Origin: Dermanyssus gallinae | Lineage: Eukaryota; Arthropoda; Arachnida; Mesostigmata; Dermanyssidae | NCBI GenBank assembly: GCA_003439945.1 | Contig: QVRM01004797.1 | Coordinates: forward strand, 62,001-126,000 | Length of the DNA stretch: 64,000 nt | Direction: 5' to 3' | In this document: positions 1 through 13,058 of the stretch, piece after piece | Layout: each line of letters begins with the position of its first letter | Numbering within the stretch: the stretch's first letter is position 1 | Notes under the pieces: model-generated | The model's input: the letters and a program-made list of their open reading frames with translations, nothing else | What the model was told of the DNA's origin: nothing | Database searches by the model: none | Made by a program: the position numbers and the translations under genes

Positions 1-620
1 AGCTGCAACATGGACAACAATTACACCGCCAATAGCCACAGTAGCAACACTAACAACTCAACAACAACAGCAACAACAGCAATAACAACGTCAACACGAC
101 GACCGTAGCTAAGTCTATCCCGGCACGGCCCGGCGCCGTTATCGGTCCCATCGTTCTCATTGTAGTTGTTGCTGTCGGCTATTGCCCGCTATTGCCGGTT
201 GTTGTTGTTATGGTTGTTGTTGTTGTTGCTGTTGCTGCTCCTAGTGCCACTGGTACCATAGCCTACCATCATGGTAGCCGTCGTGGATTTTACCATTACC
301 AGCAGCCACCTCAGGTCAACACTACTACTCTCACTATTAACGAGACCATGACGAACACCTACACCTTGTCATACCACCTCCCCCGCCCGCCGCATCTCTA
401 CTACGTGCCCGCTATAATCCAGAAACAACTGCGGGAAGCACGACTATTAATACTGCTACTACTACGACTGAACAATAGTCCCCCACGATGAGAACGATGA
501 CGACTTTCCAAGCGCTATTACGACAGCAAGGAGGTGCTGTTTGCATCACTACAAAGGGGGCTGTTATAACCCGATATACTGGTCGCGCCTGCCCCCAGTA
601 GTCAAAAAGAGGGCGTTGAC
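1..620. repeat. CAA/GTT-type trinucleotide-rich DNA
   Basis: The first few hundred bases are interrupted runs of CAA/ACA and GTT/TTG triplets. They open spurious frames coding for homopolymer-like V, T or L stretches. No domain, splice pattern or RNA gene is visible. Likely non-coding low-complexity DNA. Confidence 0.6.
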
Positions 621-1439
621 ATACACATGCCGATAACTCGCTTTGTCTCGATTAGAACAAGCTTAACATTAGTTGCAATCGCGTACCAGTAGTCAAGTGA
701 AGTCGTCATCTTTGTGAGACTTAGTTAGGTAGGCTGTGTGCAGTCGGCAAAGTGCAGCCGCATAGGCTCTGAAGCAGTCGACGCTTCTGGAAAGGGGGCA
801 GGGGGGGCGCAAATTGGCACAGTACGTTCCTCCTGAAAATGTTGTATTTTTCTTAAGAGTGCTTTTTGGAGAGGTCGATTGTGTCTGATCATCTGAAGCG
901 TGGCTTTGCTTGGCCCGGGTGAGCTGATGCTAGGCGCCGATGTATGCACGGCGACGGCCGGAAGCCGCCTCATTCCATCACTACTTGGTTCTAGCTGGTC
1001 GTAGCCAGTGTGTGTGCACCTCCTAAGGCTTTTGCGCTAAGCTGGTAGCCACGAGAAGATGTTGCAGTCCCTCAACTGTGGTTGACCGACCATTTGGGGG
1101 GATTCACTCGTCTATTCTTCGGCGTAGCTTTCAGCGTTGGCTAAGAGAGATCTTATCTCAGCTCTGGCTAAGAGAGTAGAGCCGCGCTGGTAGGAGAGAG
1201 GTAAGGTTCTAGCCAGTGGGATTGCTGAGGAGGTCGAACTCCAGACAGTGGTGCTTAAGCTCCGACCGTAACCTCATCAATCAGCACTACCTACCTCGTG
1301 AGGCAAATAGTTAGGTCTATCACGAAGCCTCGGTGTACCCCGTGGGATTTTGGTTGGTCCCCGTGTTGCAGTCGATGGAATACTCGACGGCAAGCCAATC
1401 CAGGAACTCCGTGCCACAAACCGTTGTTACCTGGTAGCC

Positions 1440-2018
1440 TTAAGTGGTCAAGGCTGCATTGGAGTCGCCTGTGATAGTTATCAAAAAAATGTCACATCGT
1501 TTGAGGGATGCGGAACGGTTATCGGGTAAGGCAAAAAGGTCATTTACGAACCTGTTGGGGTTAGAAAAGCAAACGTAGAAGTGGCCTTTCTCCTCGATTT
1601 GAATCAATGAAAAATTTTTACCCGATCCCGAGGCGCAATCGTGGTAAGGGCCGTTTTCGTATAGAATGATGCAGGTTGAGCTTCCTTTGCTCCGCAAGAC
1701 GCGTGTTTGGTTTACTGAGAAGGCAGGGGCTGCTTTCGTCTGCTTACGTTGCAGTTTAGCTGGGCTACTCTAAGATACCTGGCCATTTGCATTATGAGAT
1801 TTCGCCGCCCCCTTTCGTCTCTTGAGGTGGACTGGATGGCTCTCTTCCGCGTACTCCCGGTCAAAAGTGTAACACCATCTTATAGATGGTAGCACCAACG
1901 ACACCTCTGGCAGTAGTATGTAGGGGTCGTAATTTAGTCTGATGCCGCAGGCCGACAATCCAAATTGTACACTTCTTTGTAGCAGAGCCTTAGCATGGTC
2001 GGCTGCAATAAGCCGCAC
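1440..2018 (-). pseudogene. R1-type APE endonuclease fragment (relic)
   Basis: The minus frame 2018-1770 has an LLQ...DPY pattern like the endonuclease N-terminus of R1-clade elements. The frame 1697-1440 ends in an ITGDSNAA-like motif matching the ITGDFNAA catalytic motif of element B, with the preceding SNPNRFVNDLFAL region aligning to SPNVLLDNLNRLLDDL of element B. The catalytic F/N context is altered (GDF to GDS), and at least one frameshift and several stops separate the pieces. In a live element the enzyme would nick target DNA to start reverse transcription; this copy cannot encode it. Confidence 0.45.
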
Positions 2019-2039
2019 TGCTTCTGTCCACCGTACGGT

Positions 2040-2280
2040 CGTAACCAGTTGGTGCGTGTGGACATGGATGAGCCTCGTAAGGCCGCTTCCAAGTCGACGT
2101 TTGTAGTGCCTACGACGAGGTTGCGGACTCGTTTTAGAGAGAGACGGCTTAACGAGAGGTTTGCTCCGCCAACATTTTTAAGAGCTTCAAAAGAGGATCT
2201 AGACCCCTCCTGTCTGAGCTCTCTGCATCTAGAAGTCCCACTACTGTACCCGAGAAATTCTAACGTTGAACTGCTCTGAA
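2040..2280 (-). pseudogene. R1-type gag fragment (relic)
   Basis: One minus-strand frame reads a stretch with the pattern SLKR followed about 15 residues later by LEAALRG. This parallels the pre-knuckle part of element B gag (SLKRLLIRDV then IEAAIRKAL, about 39700-39780). The CCHC knuckles expected downstream are absent, so a deletion or strong divergence lies between this piece and the endonuclease relic. The assignment rests on a short visual alignment with element B and is tentative. Confidence 0.35.
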
Positions 2281-2289
2281 CTTACCCTG

Positions 2290-2940
2290 AAACCGTCTTT
2301 TTGACTACAATGGAGGATGCGGTGTTTGCGCCATGCGTTGGTACTCCAGTTGGCTGCTTATTTCGAGCGCTCGGACCTGCTGCAGTGTGAATATAGTGCT
2401 TCTGTACATGCCATAGAACAGCTCCATGTCCTTGAAGTACCGTAGAGCTATTAACCCATGCGTTTTAGGCTTTCCGACATAGCCGGATTCCTATATCTGA
2501 CCAATGGACACTTCGCCCACCATTGGAGCGGCCTCCTCAGAGATGCATAGAAACTGGGAGACCATGTTCTTCCAGGTTACGTTGTCGGATGTCATCTTGA
2601 TTGGCTATTAGGATGCCAAGTGGGTGGTCCCTTAGAATGTTTGCCTTGAGTACATACACCTTCCCAAACACCGGGTCCGGCCAATCCTGGTTATGTACCG
2701 AGATGTTAGGCAATTAGGCGGTTTGAAAAGGCAACCGCCAGGCTGCCTGGAATGTTCTGTGGGCCACTTGGAATTTGCCCCCATCGTCTGAATAGCAAGA
2801 TGTATGCACCTCGATGTTTGAGTAAAAGCACAGAGGTCTGACATCTGGCATGGCCTGTCAGAATGTCCGTCGAGCTTGTCCTCTCAAGCCGTGCATCTTC
2901 ACGCTTGGGAACGGCTGCAGAGGCGTGCTTGCGGCCCTTG
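2290..2940 (-). pseudogene. Unidentified coding-like relic
   Basis: The minus strand between about 2940 and 2290 reads as protein-like segments in more than one frame, broken by stops and shifts. The best segment (about 2600-2290) has balanced residue use with W, F, Y and M and only one internal stop, unlike the surrounding low-complexity DNA. It lies just upstream of the gag-like relic, so it might be the 5' part of that retroelement. It could also be another decayed insertion, including one of viral origin. I do not recognise a family. Confidence 0.3.
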
Positions 2941-3223
2941 TCCGGTTCTTTCCAGGGGGATTCTGCTTAATATCTCTCTACTTGAAAATGATCGTTGTTC
3001 TACTGATCTGATTGGCCAATAACATAATAACTAAAATTAGTAGAAACAATATAAATGAAAAACAACACAATAACAAACAGTGCGGTTATCAAACGAACAA
3101 ACAGTACAATGTTGCCGCTACAATTCGAACCCGACCTCGATACATGTTCGCCTGTTAGAGGCAGGGTACGACCGCTGACGACGGAGGTACATGACAGACA
3201 AATGGCTGTCCATGCACTACTCG

Positions 3224-3283
3224 CCATTTAGTAAAGTTAAATCTTGGCTGAGGGTCACCCCGAAAACTTTACTAAATGGCGAT
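3224..3283 (+). repeat. SINE tail fragment inside a 17-bp hairpin
   Basis: The core matches the 3' tail of the tRNA-SINE seen at 11282-11466, 52101-52294 and 56087-56267 (GTTAAATCTTGGCTGAGGGT). It is bracketed by perfect inverted arms of about 17 bases, CGCCATTTAGTAAAGTT and its complement. Only the tail is present; the tRNA-like head is missing. Confidence 0.6.
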
Positions 3284-3419
3284 CTCTAGCAGCGCTGACG
3301 CTGATGATATCGGTAGCGAGCGGCTACAATGGCGGTCGAAGGGTCAACGCGATAACGACAGGCGGGATGCTTACTGCTTCAGCGCCTGCACATCAATGCT
3401 GATGTACCCGCTAGCTAGA

Positions 3420-3860
3420 ATAACTGGCGCTACTACATAATGGGCTACTACTGCGCAGGCTGTTGAAGCTACTACATAATGGGCTACTACTGCGACGACT
3501 ATTGAAGCTAGTACACTGCGGCGACATCTAATGGAGCTACTTTTGGCGACATCTATTGGCGCTACTACGTAATCGGCTACTGCTGCTGCTGCGACATCGA
3601 TTCAAGCTACTACGCAATTGGCCACTGCGGCGACATTTATTGGAGGTACTACGTAGTCGGCTATTACGGTGACGGCTATTGTAGCTACTACTTGTCTGGC
3701 TATTGTAGCTACTAATTGTCCGGCTACTGCTGCAACATTTATTGGAGGTACTACGTAATCGGCTATTACTGCGGCGGCTATTGTAGCTACTACTTGTCCG
3801 GCTATTGTAGCTACTAATTGTCCGGCTACCATTGCGACGACTGTTAGAGCAACTTCTCGT
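3420..3860. repeat. Imperfect minisatellite, about 102-bp period
   Basis: The block is built of short GGCTAYTNYWGCTACTAC-like subunits. Between 3602 and 3832 a higher-order period of about 102 bases (34 codons when read on the minus strand) repeats about twice. The frame it opens is a valine/alanine-rich by-product of the repeat, with no start context or domain, so I do not call a gene. Confidence 0.7.
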
Positions 3861-5330
3861 CCGGCTATACGACGGAGCTGCTATTTATATATATGCGGCG
3901 CACGACGTGTGTTACGCCGACAACTTCTATTTAGAACTAACCGAAACGGGGTAGAATTGCCACGCCAGTGACGGTTGCTGTTACGTTGCCAATGGCAATG
4001 TCGTTGCAGCTGATGCCGCTGTTGCTGCGTATCACAATACGTATTGCGATTGTTACGCATCTTTTTATGCAGGCGGCGTACGTATTTCTACGACATGTGT
4101 CTTACTAGACGTAGATTACTAAAAAATCGGGGTTGTTTTTGGGAATCGGATGGGAGCTTTCGAGATGATTGCCTGATTGATGCACATACGTTGCCGCTGA
4201 CAGCAGGTGGCGGCGGCGACGACCCGTCTCGTCGTCGCAGGTGGTTGCAAGCCCACAAAATATCTGTGTTCTTGCTTACACCACTACCCCCTCCTCCCCC
4301 TCCATTGGAACTGTACGGCATTGCCTGGAAATGAACAGATACACAGAGCACTGCACTGTGTGTGTGTGTTGATGCTCGAGATGAGCCAGACAACAGTATC
4401 AGTACGACCGCATCAACACTTCTGCTTCTGGTTGTGTCAAGCATCTGAGGTGATGATGGAGCTCACACGCGACCATGCATTGGTCATTTCACACAAGCTA
4501 CCACAGATGTTTTGTGTTGTTGTCGTCAGCAAAGACCAGATCCCGAATCGTCCAACGTTTCGACTGAATTGGCTTTTTTTGTCTCTTCGTCAAAGCAGAC
4601 CGATAAAGCTGACAGAAAGATAAATAGATAGACAGACAGACAGTTGATGTTAAGGAAATACATTGAGCTATATGCTGTGCTAGATGCTGTACATTTTCTC
4701 TACAATTTTTTTCCTACCATGTTCGCACCATTCGTTGGTGGCGCGTGATGGCATCGTCGTGGCGCTGCATCGAACGTGTAGTTTAGGACGGCGTAGAAGC
4801 GGCGCGCTTACCAGGAAGAAACAACAATTGAAATCCTCACACGTAGCTCATACGTAGCTCGCCTGATCCCGCAAACACCCGTGCACTTGTATGCGAGCGT
4901 ACTTGTCCTTACGTATGTCTGCCTATCTGTCTGTCTGTCTCTCGACTTGAATCCGCACAGCGTGCCTAATACAATTCTCAGCAACCAGCCAGTTCCGACG
5001 ATGCAGGATTATGTAAGGCAGGCAGGTAAACAGGTATGTACCTGTATGTATGTATGTATGTTTGTATGTAGGTCGGTCGGTGCTGTTCGTTGCCGCGAAG
5101 ATGGCGCAGGGCGGAGGCACAAGATGAAGGTAAAAGTGTGCGAGCCGGTGTGCCGATACCGGGCGCTCGACGGTGGCAAATGGTGTCTCTTGTGGAGCTT
5201 GAACGCGTGAAGAGCAAATCTGGGTTGGGGGGGAGGTGGGGGAGGGGCGGAGGTAGAAGAGGACATGCAATGAGGACCGGGCGGGCGACATCGGCGTTAT
5301 ATAGTGTGGTTCATGGTGACGAGGCCATCC
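3861..5330. other. No gene seen; short microsatellites
   Basis: Only short simple repeats stand out: GACA units near 4630, CTGT units near 4925 and GTAT units near 5045. Open frames here are low-complexity or lack any motif. Confidence 0.5.
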
Positions 5331-6240
5331 GTACCCCCCCCCCCATACAACCGGTGCCGCTACTCCGGCCCCACTCCCACCGTCGCCGCCGCTGCCACCG
5401 CCGGGCGCCCCATCACCCCCGCACTCGGAACTCGGAACGTATACGTCCGTATGCTTGTAATACTCGCATGTTCACAAACAGCAAGCAATCTTTGCAAAGC
5501 CAGCGAATACACACCGCCGCTACATGGGGGGGGGTGATATCGCGGCGGTGAAAGGCGGAGCAGCAGCGTTCGTGCACTGGCGCCAGTAGCAGCCGCAGCA
5601 GCAGCATCATTTGTTCGCACAGCGCCCGTTTCGTCGTCGCTATTGCCGTCGTCGTGGTCGTCGTCGTAATACCACGATTGCCCTAATCCCATCATCTGTA
5701 ACTCGTTTTGCAGCAGCAGCAGCAGCAGTCGTTTCGTAACCCTGTCATCGCACAGGCGCAACGCACCCATTGCCCCAAGATGCTTTAGCGTCTCGAGAAC
5801 GTTCCGAGTTCTCACGAAAACAGCAAAAACAGCCCCGCTCGTTTTTGCTGTCGTTTTCGTCGTTGTTGTTGTTGTTGTTGTTGTTGTCGTCGTTGTTGTT
5901 GTCGTTGTTGTTGTTAATGTCATTTTTACTGTTGATGTTTTCATTGTTCATGTCGTTGTTGTTCCTGTTGTCGTTGTTCCTGTAGTGGTCATTGTCGTTG
6001 TTGTTGTTGCTGCTACTGCTTCTGCTTCTACTGCTATTATTGTTGTTGTTGTTGTTGTTGTTGCTCCTACTGCTTCTACTGCTATTGTTGTTGTTGTTGT
6101 TGTCGCTGTTGTTGTTGGCGCTGCTTCTGCTGCTATTCTTGTAGTTGTTGTTGTTGTTGCTACTGCTGTCGCCTTGTCGTCGTCTCATAGGAAAGCCTCT
6201 GCAACTGCAGACACGCTTATCCGCTGCTAGTTCTTTCACC
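5331..6240. repeat. Trinucleotide-rich low-complexity block
   Basis: An 11-base C run (5334-5344) is followed by CCG, GCA and long interrupted GTT/TTG triplets (about 5850-6170). All six frames produce homopolymer proteins (poly-N/S, poly-L, poly-V) as a consequence. Polyglutamine- or polyasparagine-type exons cannot be excluded, but nothing supports one. Confidence 0.6.
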
Positions 6241-6840
6241 GTAGTGTAGCCACGGTGAAGTGCGGCGGCAGGCTAAACGCACGAACTGCCACAGAGATAG
6301 AAGGAGATAGATAGAGAGAAAGATAGGCAGAGAGACATCGGGCCTCGTTTCTAGTTCCTTTCCGCATTTAAATAGCTGCGCAGATGGACGAGTTGACAAG
6401 CATTCGCGTTTCTTTCGTAACGGGGTGAAGCTAGTGGATACCTATGCAAAACAGCGGTATTCACGCCCGCGGATGGGTGATGTGCCGGGAGTTATTGCGC
6501 GCCTACCGACGACCGCCGCCCGTAAATTGGATGGAGCAGTGGACAATCTTCTGTGGACCGCATTTTCCTTCTGAAATGGAGACGCTTCCCAAGGTGAAGA
6601 CGACAGGCCCGAGCGAACAAAACATGCCGCGTGTGGTCGGTCTTCCTCACCGGCACGCAGGAGCTAACGTAAATTAACGTGTGGTCGACCAGCGTCGTAG
6701 CGCCGTTCACCAGCGTCTGCCTGACATATCCGAGAGCCGACTTCGCCTACAAATAGGAGGCTGTCGACCGTACAAAGGACTGCGTTTTATCCTGTCGACG
6801 ATAGTAAGAAATATACGGACGCATCTTTGTGACTACTGGC
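6241..6840. other. No gene seen
   Basis: Unique-looking DNA with a short GATA/GAGA-rich patch near 6300. No recognisable coding, RNA or repeat signal. Confidence 0.4.
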
Positions 6841-6841
6841 G

Positions 6842-6926
<85 letters not shown>
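6841..6926. repeat. (TA)n microsatellite
   Basis: A near-pure TA tract immediately left of the palindromic element that starts at 6927. A similar tract lies immediately to its right. Confidence 0.9.
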
Positions 6927-8250
<1,324 letters not shown>

Positions 8251-8332
8251 ATAAACTTTAAGTTTGAGTGGCGAAATTTAAGGCAGATAGCTTTGTCATG
8301 TTACATGCTTGGTCACTTTATCATCTATTAAA

Positions 8333-8412
8333 GACAGTGACCGTTTGCCTGTGCGATACATAATTGGTACACTTATAACAGATAAATGATTGACCGTTAC
8401 TACGACTTAGAG
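8333..8412 (+). repeat. Diverged direct repeat, copy 1
   Basis: About 80 bases sharing the frame CAGTGACCGTTTGCCTG ... ACCGTTACTACG with 8754-8835. No coding content is apparent. Confidence 0.55.
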
Positions 8413-8753
8413 CACGCCAGTTCTGTACCGGATACAGTACTGCGAAAACTCAATAATTAATAAATCCTTAAAGCTTTGCGTAGCTTTTCGTATCAGCGGA
8501 GCAGACCGTAAAATGCAGGTATTTACACGGTTCGTTATTGTCTAAATTAACCATATAAACCAGGATTAAACCGGCAATTTTTATAAAATGGCAAAACACT
8601 CATCATTGCCTCAGCTATGAGGTTATGCCAGAACTGCCCGACTGCTCAAGGCATGGCCATTCAAATTCGATTTGACATTATCTGAAATTGAAGGTGGTCA
8701 CACCAGGTCTCCACGACTAGCGTTCGTTTTACAGCGAACTCCAGGCTTCGTAC

Positions 8754-8835
8754 ACAGTGGCCGTTCGCCTGCGTGATACTTAACTGGTGGGCTTTTATTA
8801 TATAAATTATTAACCGTTACTACGGCTTAGATATA
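8754..8835 (+). repeat. Diverged direct repeat, copy 2
   Basis: Second copy of the repeat at 8333-8412, about 420 bases downstream, with substitutions and small indels. Probably an old local duplication or two copies of an unknown family. Confidence 0.55.
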
Positions 8836-10789
8836 GGAACAATATCAACGTACCAGCATTGCAGTAAAATATGATGTTGAAGCCCATAGGTCTAACTAAA
8901 AAGCAAAGAAGATTAGGGAAAGAAGGAAGCAGATATAGCGGCATTTTAAATTAATGATTTATACCTGCTTGATATAAAGAGAAAGACCGCTTTATAGAGT
9001 ACATCCTTTGCACCCGTGATGTCGCTGTGACGATCTCACTTTTAATACGATGTATACGTTAATTGACGCATTTACTGGCCAGTCTTACATAGCCTAACAA
9101 ATTCTTCTGAGTACCTACGTTTTTTCATGCTATTGCCGCGTCCATATGTTATGAACAGCTTTCTGCTTTGTAAAAGCGATGGGTCGGCCAGTAATTTCAT
9201 AGGCACCTCTTAGATCTAGTACACTGGCAGTTTTCTAGAGTTGAAGATTCAGTATATCAAAGCGTATATAAAAGTAGGGGTAATATTACAGTGATTACTA
9301 TGGTATCGATGCGTGCCATCGGGCGTGGCGCGCGTGGTTAGTGTTTTAACACATGTGATACCCAGAAGAGGCAGAAACAAAGCAAGCGTCTCAAGCAAAA
9401 TCAAAAAGAAGGCCTGAAGTAGCGTTTCACTGACTGTCAAGAGAGCAGTGGTATCCGCTGAAGACTCACTGAAGGAAGTAGATTCATAAAGTATTCGCCG
9501 ATATTGTTTGGAGCACAGAGACAGATAACAGCGTTATCCAACGGCCAAACTTTAATGTCAGCTTATTTTACGAATGGAAACTGGTGTGCATGGTCATGCG
9601 CCCAAAATCAGGTAGTGGCTACATAAAATAAACTACATATTACTACACAGAAACAATGCTCGCGCAAATAAACCGTCCTATTAACAATTAGGCTGTTTTG
9701 AACGTTTTTTTCACTTTAGAGAGCGTTTAAATTTACCGAAAAAGGGACTTACCTAAGTAAAGTACAGAGGTCGCTGTTTAGTAGAGGTAGCTGTTTAGAG
9801 CCTTCTTATTAACACCAGTACGTCGCTTCTAGATTGGATCTCAAATAGCCTAACTATCTAGCCCTCAGCGTTAACAATAAATTCATGACTACAATGTTGC
9901 TGTCCTTGTCTAACAGTAGCGGCTTTTGAAGCTACTTGTTATGTTGTTCACGTACGGCTGAGAAAAGCGCACATAATCATTTAAAATATAAACACCCGTG
10001 CTTACGAATTGCCTCAATTTGGTACCTTGAAACTTTCGTTCAGGACCGTTATACATTAGTCGGCCTGCTGCTGCTGCTGCAGCAGCATCGGAACTGCCCA
10101 TGTTCGCGCGAGAGCAGCGCGGACCGACGAGCACTGACTTCTTCCTGTCATGTACAGCTCGTGTACAGCGATTGCAGGACTTGTCGTCGACCTGAGAATG
10201 TTAGCTGAGAATGTTTGAGTTGTTGCTACAAGACAACGCGAGCCAGGAAACATTGGCAAACAGGCAAAGATCAGAACACGCTATCGATGCAGACGGAAGG
10301 GGGCGTCGTCGTCGTCGTTGCCGTCGTTGTCCTCGGTTCTTATCCGTTAGTCGGTTGTGTCCTCTAAGTGCTCTTGGCTGTATACGTAGTAGTAGTAATG
10401 TCGGGGGTAGCTGTGGCAGTGCGAGAACACGGGACGGCTACAAGGCGAGACGGGCAGCGTGACGCGTAGCGAATCGTTGCTTGTTGTCGTTTGCCGTACC
10501 AAGCCCATGGGACTTCCGCGTCGGCGCTTTCTATGGAGCCGCCCCCCCCCTCCCCCCCCTCCCCCCGACGGCCTCGGGGGCGCCAGGATAAGCGCCCAGA
10601 GTCTTTCGCCTTCGCCACTGCCACAGTCGCCGCCACCACTGGCGGCCTTGCATAGTCATCATCATCATCTCCATCAAGCCTGCCTGCCTGCTGCTGGTGC
10701 TGCCTTTTCTTTTTCGTTCTGTTGTCATCAAGGAACAGAGGGGCAGAGCAGGACAAGGCAAGCTAGTGAAAGCATGAGGAGGTAGTGGA
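8836..10789. other. No gene seen
   Basis: A-T-rich unique DNA to about 10050, then GCT/CAG triplets (about 10060-10090) and a C-rich tract (10543-10565). Frames are short or low-complexity. I see no motif, tRNA or transposon terminus. Confidence 0.4.
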
Positions 10790-10975
10790 GAAGAAGAAAA
10801 CGAAAAAGACGAGGACAACAACAACAGCAACAACAACAACAACCGCAACAACAACAACCGCAACAACAACAACCGCAACAACAACAACCGCAACAACAAC
10901 AACAACCGCAACAATAACAACAACAACCGCAACAATAACAACAACAACCGCAACAACAACAACAAAGAAGACACG
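10790..10975. repeat. Interrupted (CAA)n with CCG units
   Basis: CAACAACAACAACCG-type units repeat many times. On the minus strand this reads as poly-L or poly-C with G, on the plus as poly-T. Simple-sequence DNA. Confidence 0.8.
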
Positions 10976-11281
10976 GGGGCGTCACGGCGCGTGCCGGTGG
11001 TGCACTGCCAGGCGAGACAAACGCAAAAACACTTTTACTACGACTACCACTACTACTACACTGCAATTCAACTGACGATGCGCCCTTATGCACTGACCCA
11101 GCTATCACGAACGCATCTGGGCTTCTGTTGCTGCTGCTGCTGCTACCGCCGCTGATGGTGGTTGTGGGGTTGTGGAAGTTGTAGTAGTAGTTGCAATCTG
11201 CGTAGTTAGCCAAAGCAGCAGTAGCGGTAGCGGTACTGACGAACAGTAGCAATAGTAATAGTGGTCGCCGTAGAGTAGACG

Positions 11282-11466
11282 AGCCCGGTGGCGTGGGGGC
11301 TTAAGTCTGCACCTCGCAACAGGAGGAGACACTAGATAGGTGCGCGGGTTCGAGCCCCACCGTTGCACCGATTTGTATTCATGGGGGTCCGTCTATGAAG
11401 CAATGTGAAAACAGTTCCGTGGACGTTAAATCTTGGCTGCGGGTCAGCCCGAAAACTTTACTTTTT
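11282..11466 (+). mobile_element. tRNA-derived SINE, copy 1
   Basis: A short non-autonomous retroposon. The head carries a Pol III B-box-like GGTTCGAGCCC, and the same head and tail recur at 52101-52294 and 56087-56267. The tail ends in GTTAAATCTTGGCTG plus a small GGCTG/CAGCC stem. The copy is flanked by a perfect 11-base duplication, TAGAGTAGACG (11271-11281 and 11467-11477), direct evidence of retroposition. Short open frames inside it are by-products of the repeat. Confidence 0.85.
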
Positions 11467-11839
11467 TAGAGTAGACGGGCAATCGACTCCTTAGTGTAGT
11501 CGTCGAAGTTCTCGTTGCAAGCAGTATTATGCACGGTGATCACCTGCCACCGCTGATTTGGCCGCCCGCCGCTCTTGCAACAAAATTCAGGCAGCCAGAC
11601 GACGTGGCGGCTGGTTGCACGACGATGCACTAACAGCGACGCCACACACGACAAGGCAGGAAGGACTACGCACGAACTACCCGAAAGCGGGCAGGGAGTG
11701 AGGGAAGTGATATTCAGCTGGACAGATGACCGACCATCCGAGCGACCAACACCGAACCGACAACGCCCCAGTGGAGACATCAAGAAACAACTAAACAACA
11801 ACAGCAAGAACAACAAGAACAACAACAACAACACACAGA

Positions 11840-12410
11840 CCCTCTATGATACCTATGTACAAAATCAATCGCCAATCGCCTCCTACGGTATACAGGTCAT
11901 CTCGGATTATCTCTCGTCGGCTCAACTCAAAAAGCTCGAGCGCCTTAAGCGAGCTCTGGGTCTGCATCGTACATAGCTGAACAGATACGTCTATATGCTA
12001 TGTGACACGCCGTTGCTTATAGAGGTCCTAAAGCGTAGGTTCAAATTCCCCTCCAGTCCGGCCTACGTGCAATTCATCAGCTCTTGGGAGGGGAAAATGG
12101 CGAAGATCGATCTTGATTTCTATAGCACGGGTGCGACTGCCTCTGAAACATGGAAACAGGCCGGTCAAACGAACCGACACGTTCTAATGCGCTCTGCTCT
12201 TCATGGCTTTCATCACGTTTTATGCGGGACGGGGCGGGGGGGGGGGGGGGTTATGTACCTGCAGATACATGTATCTGTATAAAATGTGGTGAAATATGTC
12301 CTAGGTACAACGTGGCATCGTGTGCTGCGGTGCCGTCGTTGAATAGCCTATCAGATGCGACTCGGCGCAGGCAAAGTGCGGAAGCACAGGAGGTTAGCTT
12401 TAACTTTTAA
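11840..12410 (+). pseudogene. 3' fragment of APE-type LINE ORF2
   Basis: The plus-strand translation from about 11850 has SPIASYGI, aligning with APIATYGI of element A (about 23250). Later stretches match its PLLTEELQKRW and HGFHYVLC regions and its terminal C-x-C-x2-C...C cysteine cluster. The fragment is therefore the RT thumb and C-terminal region of a relative of element A. A TAG at 11974-11976 and a frame change at the 15-base G run (12236-12250) break it, and the 5' part is missing. No target duplication was found. It cannot make a functional product. Confidence 0.7.
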
Positions 12411-12832
12411 TATTTGTGTAAGAATATAAAACGTTCCTACAAGACAATTGTATTTTTAAAAACACAATTAAAAAAAACTAATAAAGATACGTATTAGTTT
12501 ATAATAAAATAAAACAGTCAGCCATCCATTCATTCACAGCGGCACATCTGTGTCTGGCCTATAGGCGCCTCATTTTCTTTGTGTCTAAATTCGCAAAGGT
12601 CGCAATAAGTTCGACGGTGAGCGTCCGTTCGGCTGTTGTTGTCTCTGTTGCTATGGCTCTTTCTCTAGTTGTTATTGCTGTTGTCACAGTTATTTTTTAT
12701 TCAGTTGTTGATGCTCTTAATTTACTGTTATTCTTTCTTTTTTCTTTTCTGTTATTCTTTATTTACTGTGATTCTTATTTACTGTTATTTCCGTGTTACG
12801 TTTTTGTTTGATGTTGAACGAAATTCCGTTAC

Positions 12833-13058
12833 AAAACTTTTTTCAAGTGCCATTGCGTCGAATTGGCAACGGTTGCTTTGAACACCAATACTACACGCAA
12901 GCGCGTGTCTAGACGCATATATCTAAATAATACATTACATCATGGAGTTGATTTTTTGTGTGATTTCAGGCGTATGCGTATGCTCACGCGCTCACGTGTA
13001 GTATTGGTGTTTAACGCAACCGTTGCAAACTCGACGCGACGGCATTTGATATAAGTTT
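12833..13058. mobile_element. Short inverted-repeat element (MITE)
   Basis: Both ends carry long imperfect inverted repeats (left about 12833-12910, right about 12980-13058) containing GCAACGGTTGC and ACACCAATACTACACG in inverted orientation. The centre is A-T rich and non-coding. The size (about 225 bases) and structure fit a MITE, but the exact ends and target duplication are unclear. Confidence 0.65.

Larger units (their letters stand above)
725..2280 (-). mobile_element. Decayed R1-clade non-LTR retrotransposon remnant
   Basis: The minus strand holds, in 5' to 3' order, a gag-like piece (about 2280-2040) and two endonuclease-like pieces (2018-1770 and 1697-1440). Below 1440 lies sequence with no motif I can place (725-973 has an open frame of unknown meaning). 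The order and motifs match element B at 35957-40066, but frames are broken by several shifts and stops and the gag zinc knuckles seem to be missing. No target duplication or tail was found. It is an old, inactive insertion. Confidence 0.5.

Noticed and set aside
192..491. Valine-rich open frame
   Set aside because: It is a translation of GTT/GTTGTT repeats with no domain or start context.
5360..6239. Long poly-N/S, poly-T and poly-L frames on both strands
   Set aside because: They arise from triplet repeats in all frames; no non-repetitive domain supports a gene.
10531..11252. Leucine- and cysteine-rich minus-strand frames
   Set aside because: Products of the CAA/CCG repeat at 10790-10975.
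11105..11368. Frame similar to one at 56126-56329 (QRWGSNPRTY motif)
   Set aside because: It is the translated tRNA-SINE, not a gene family.
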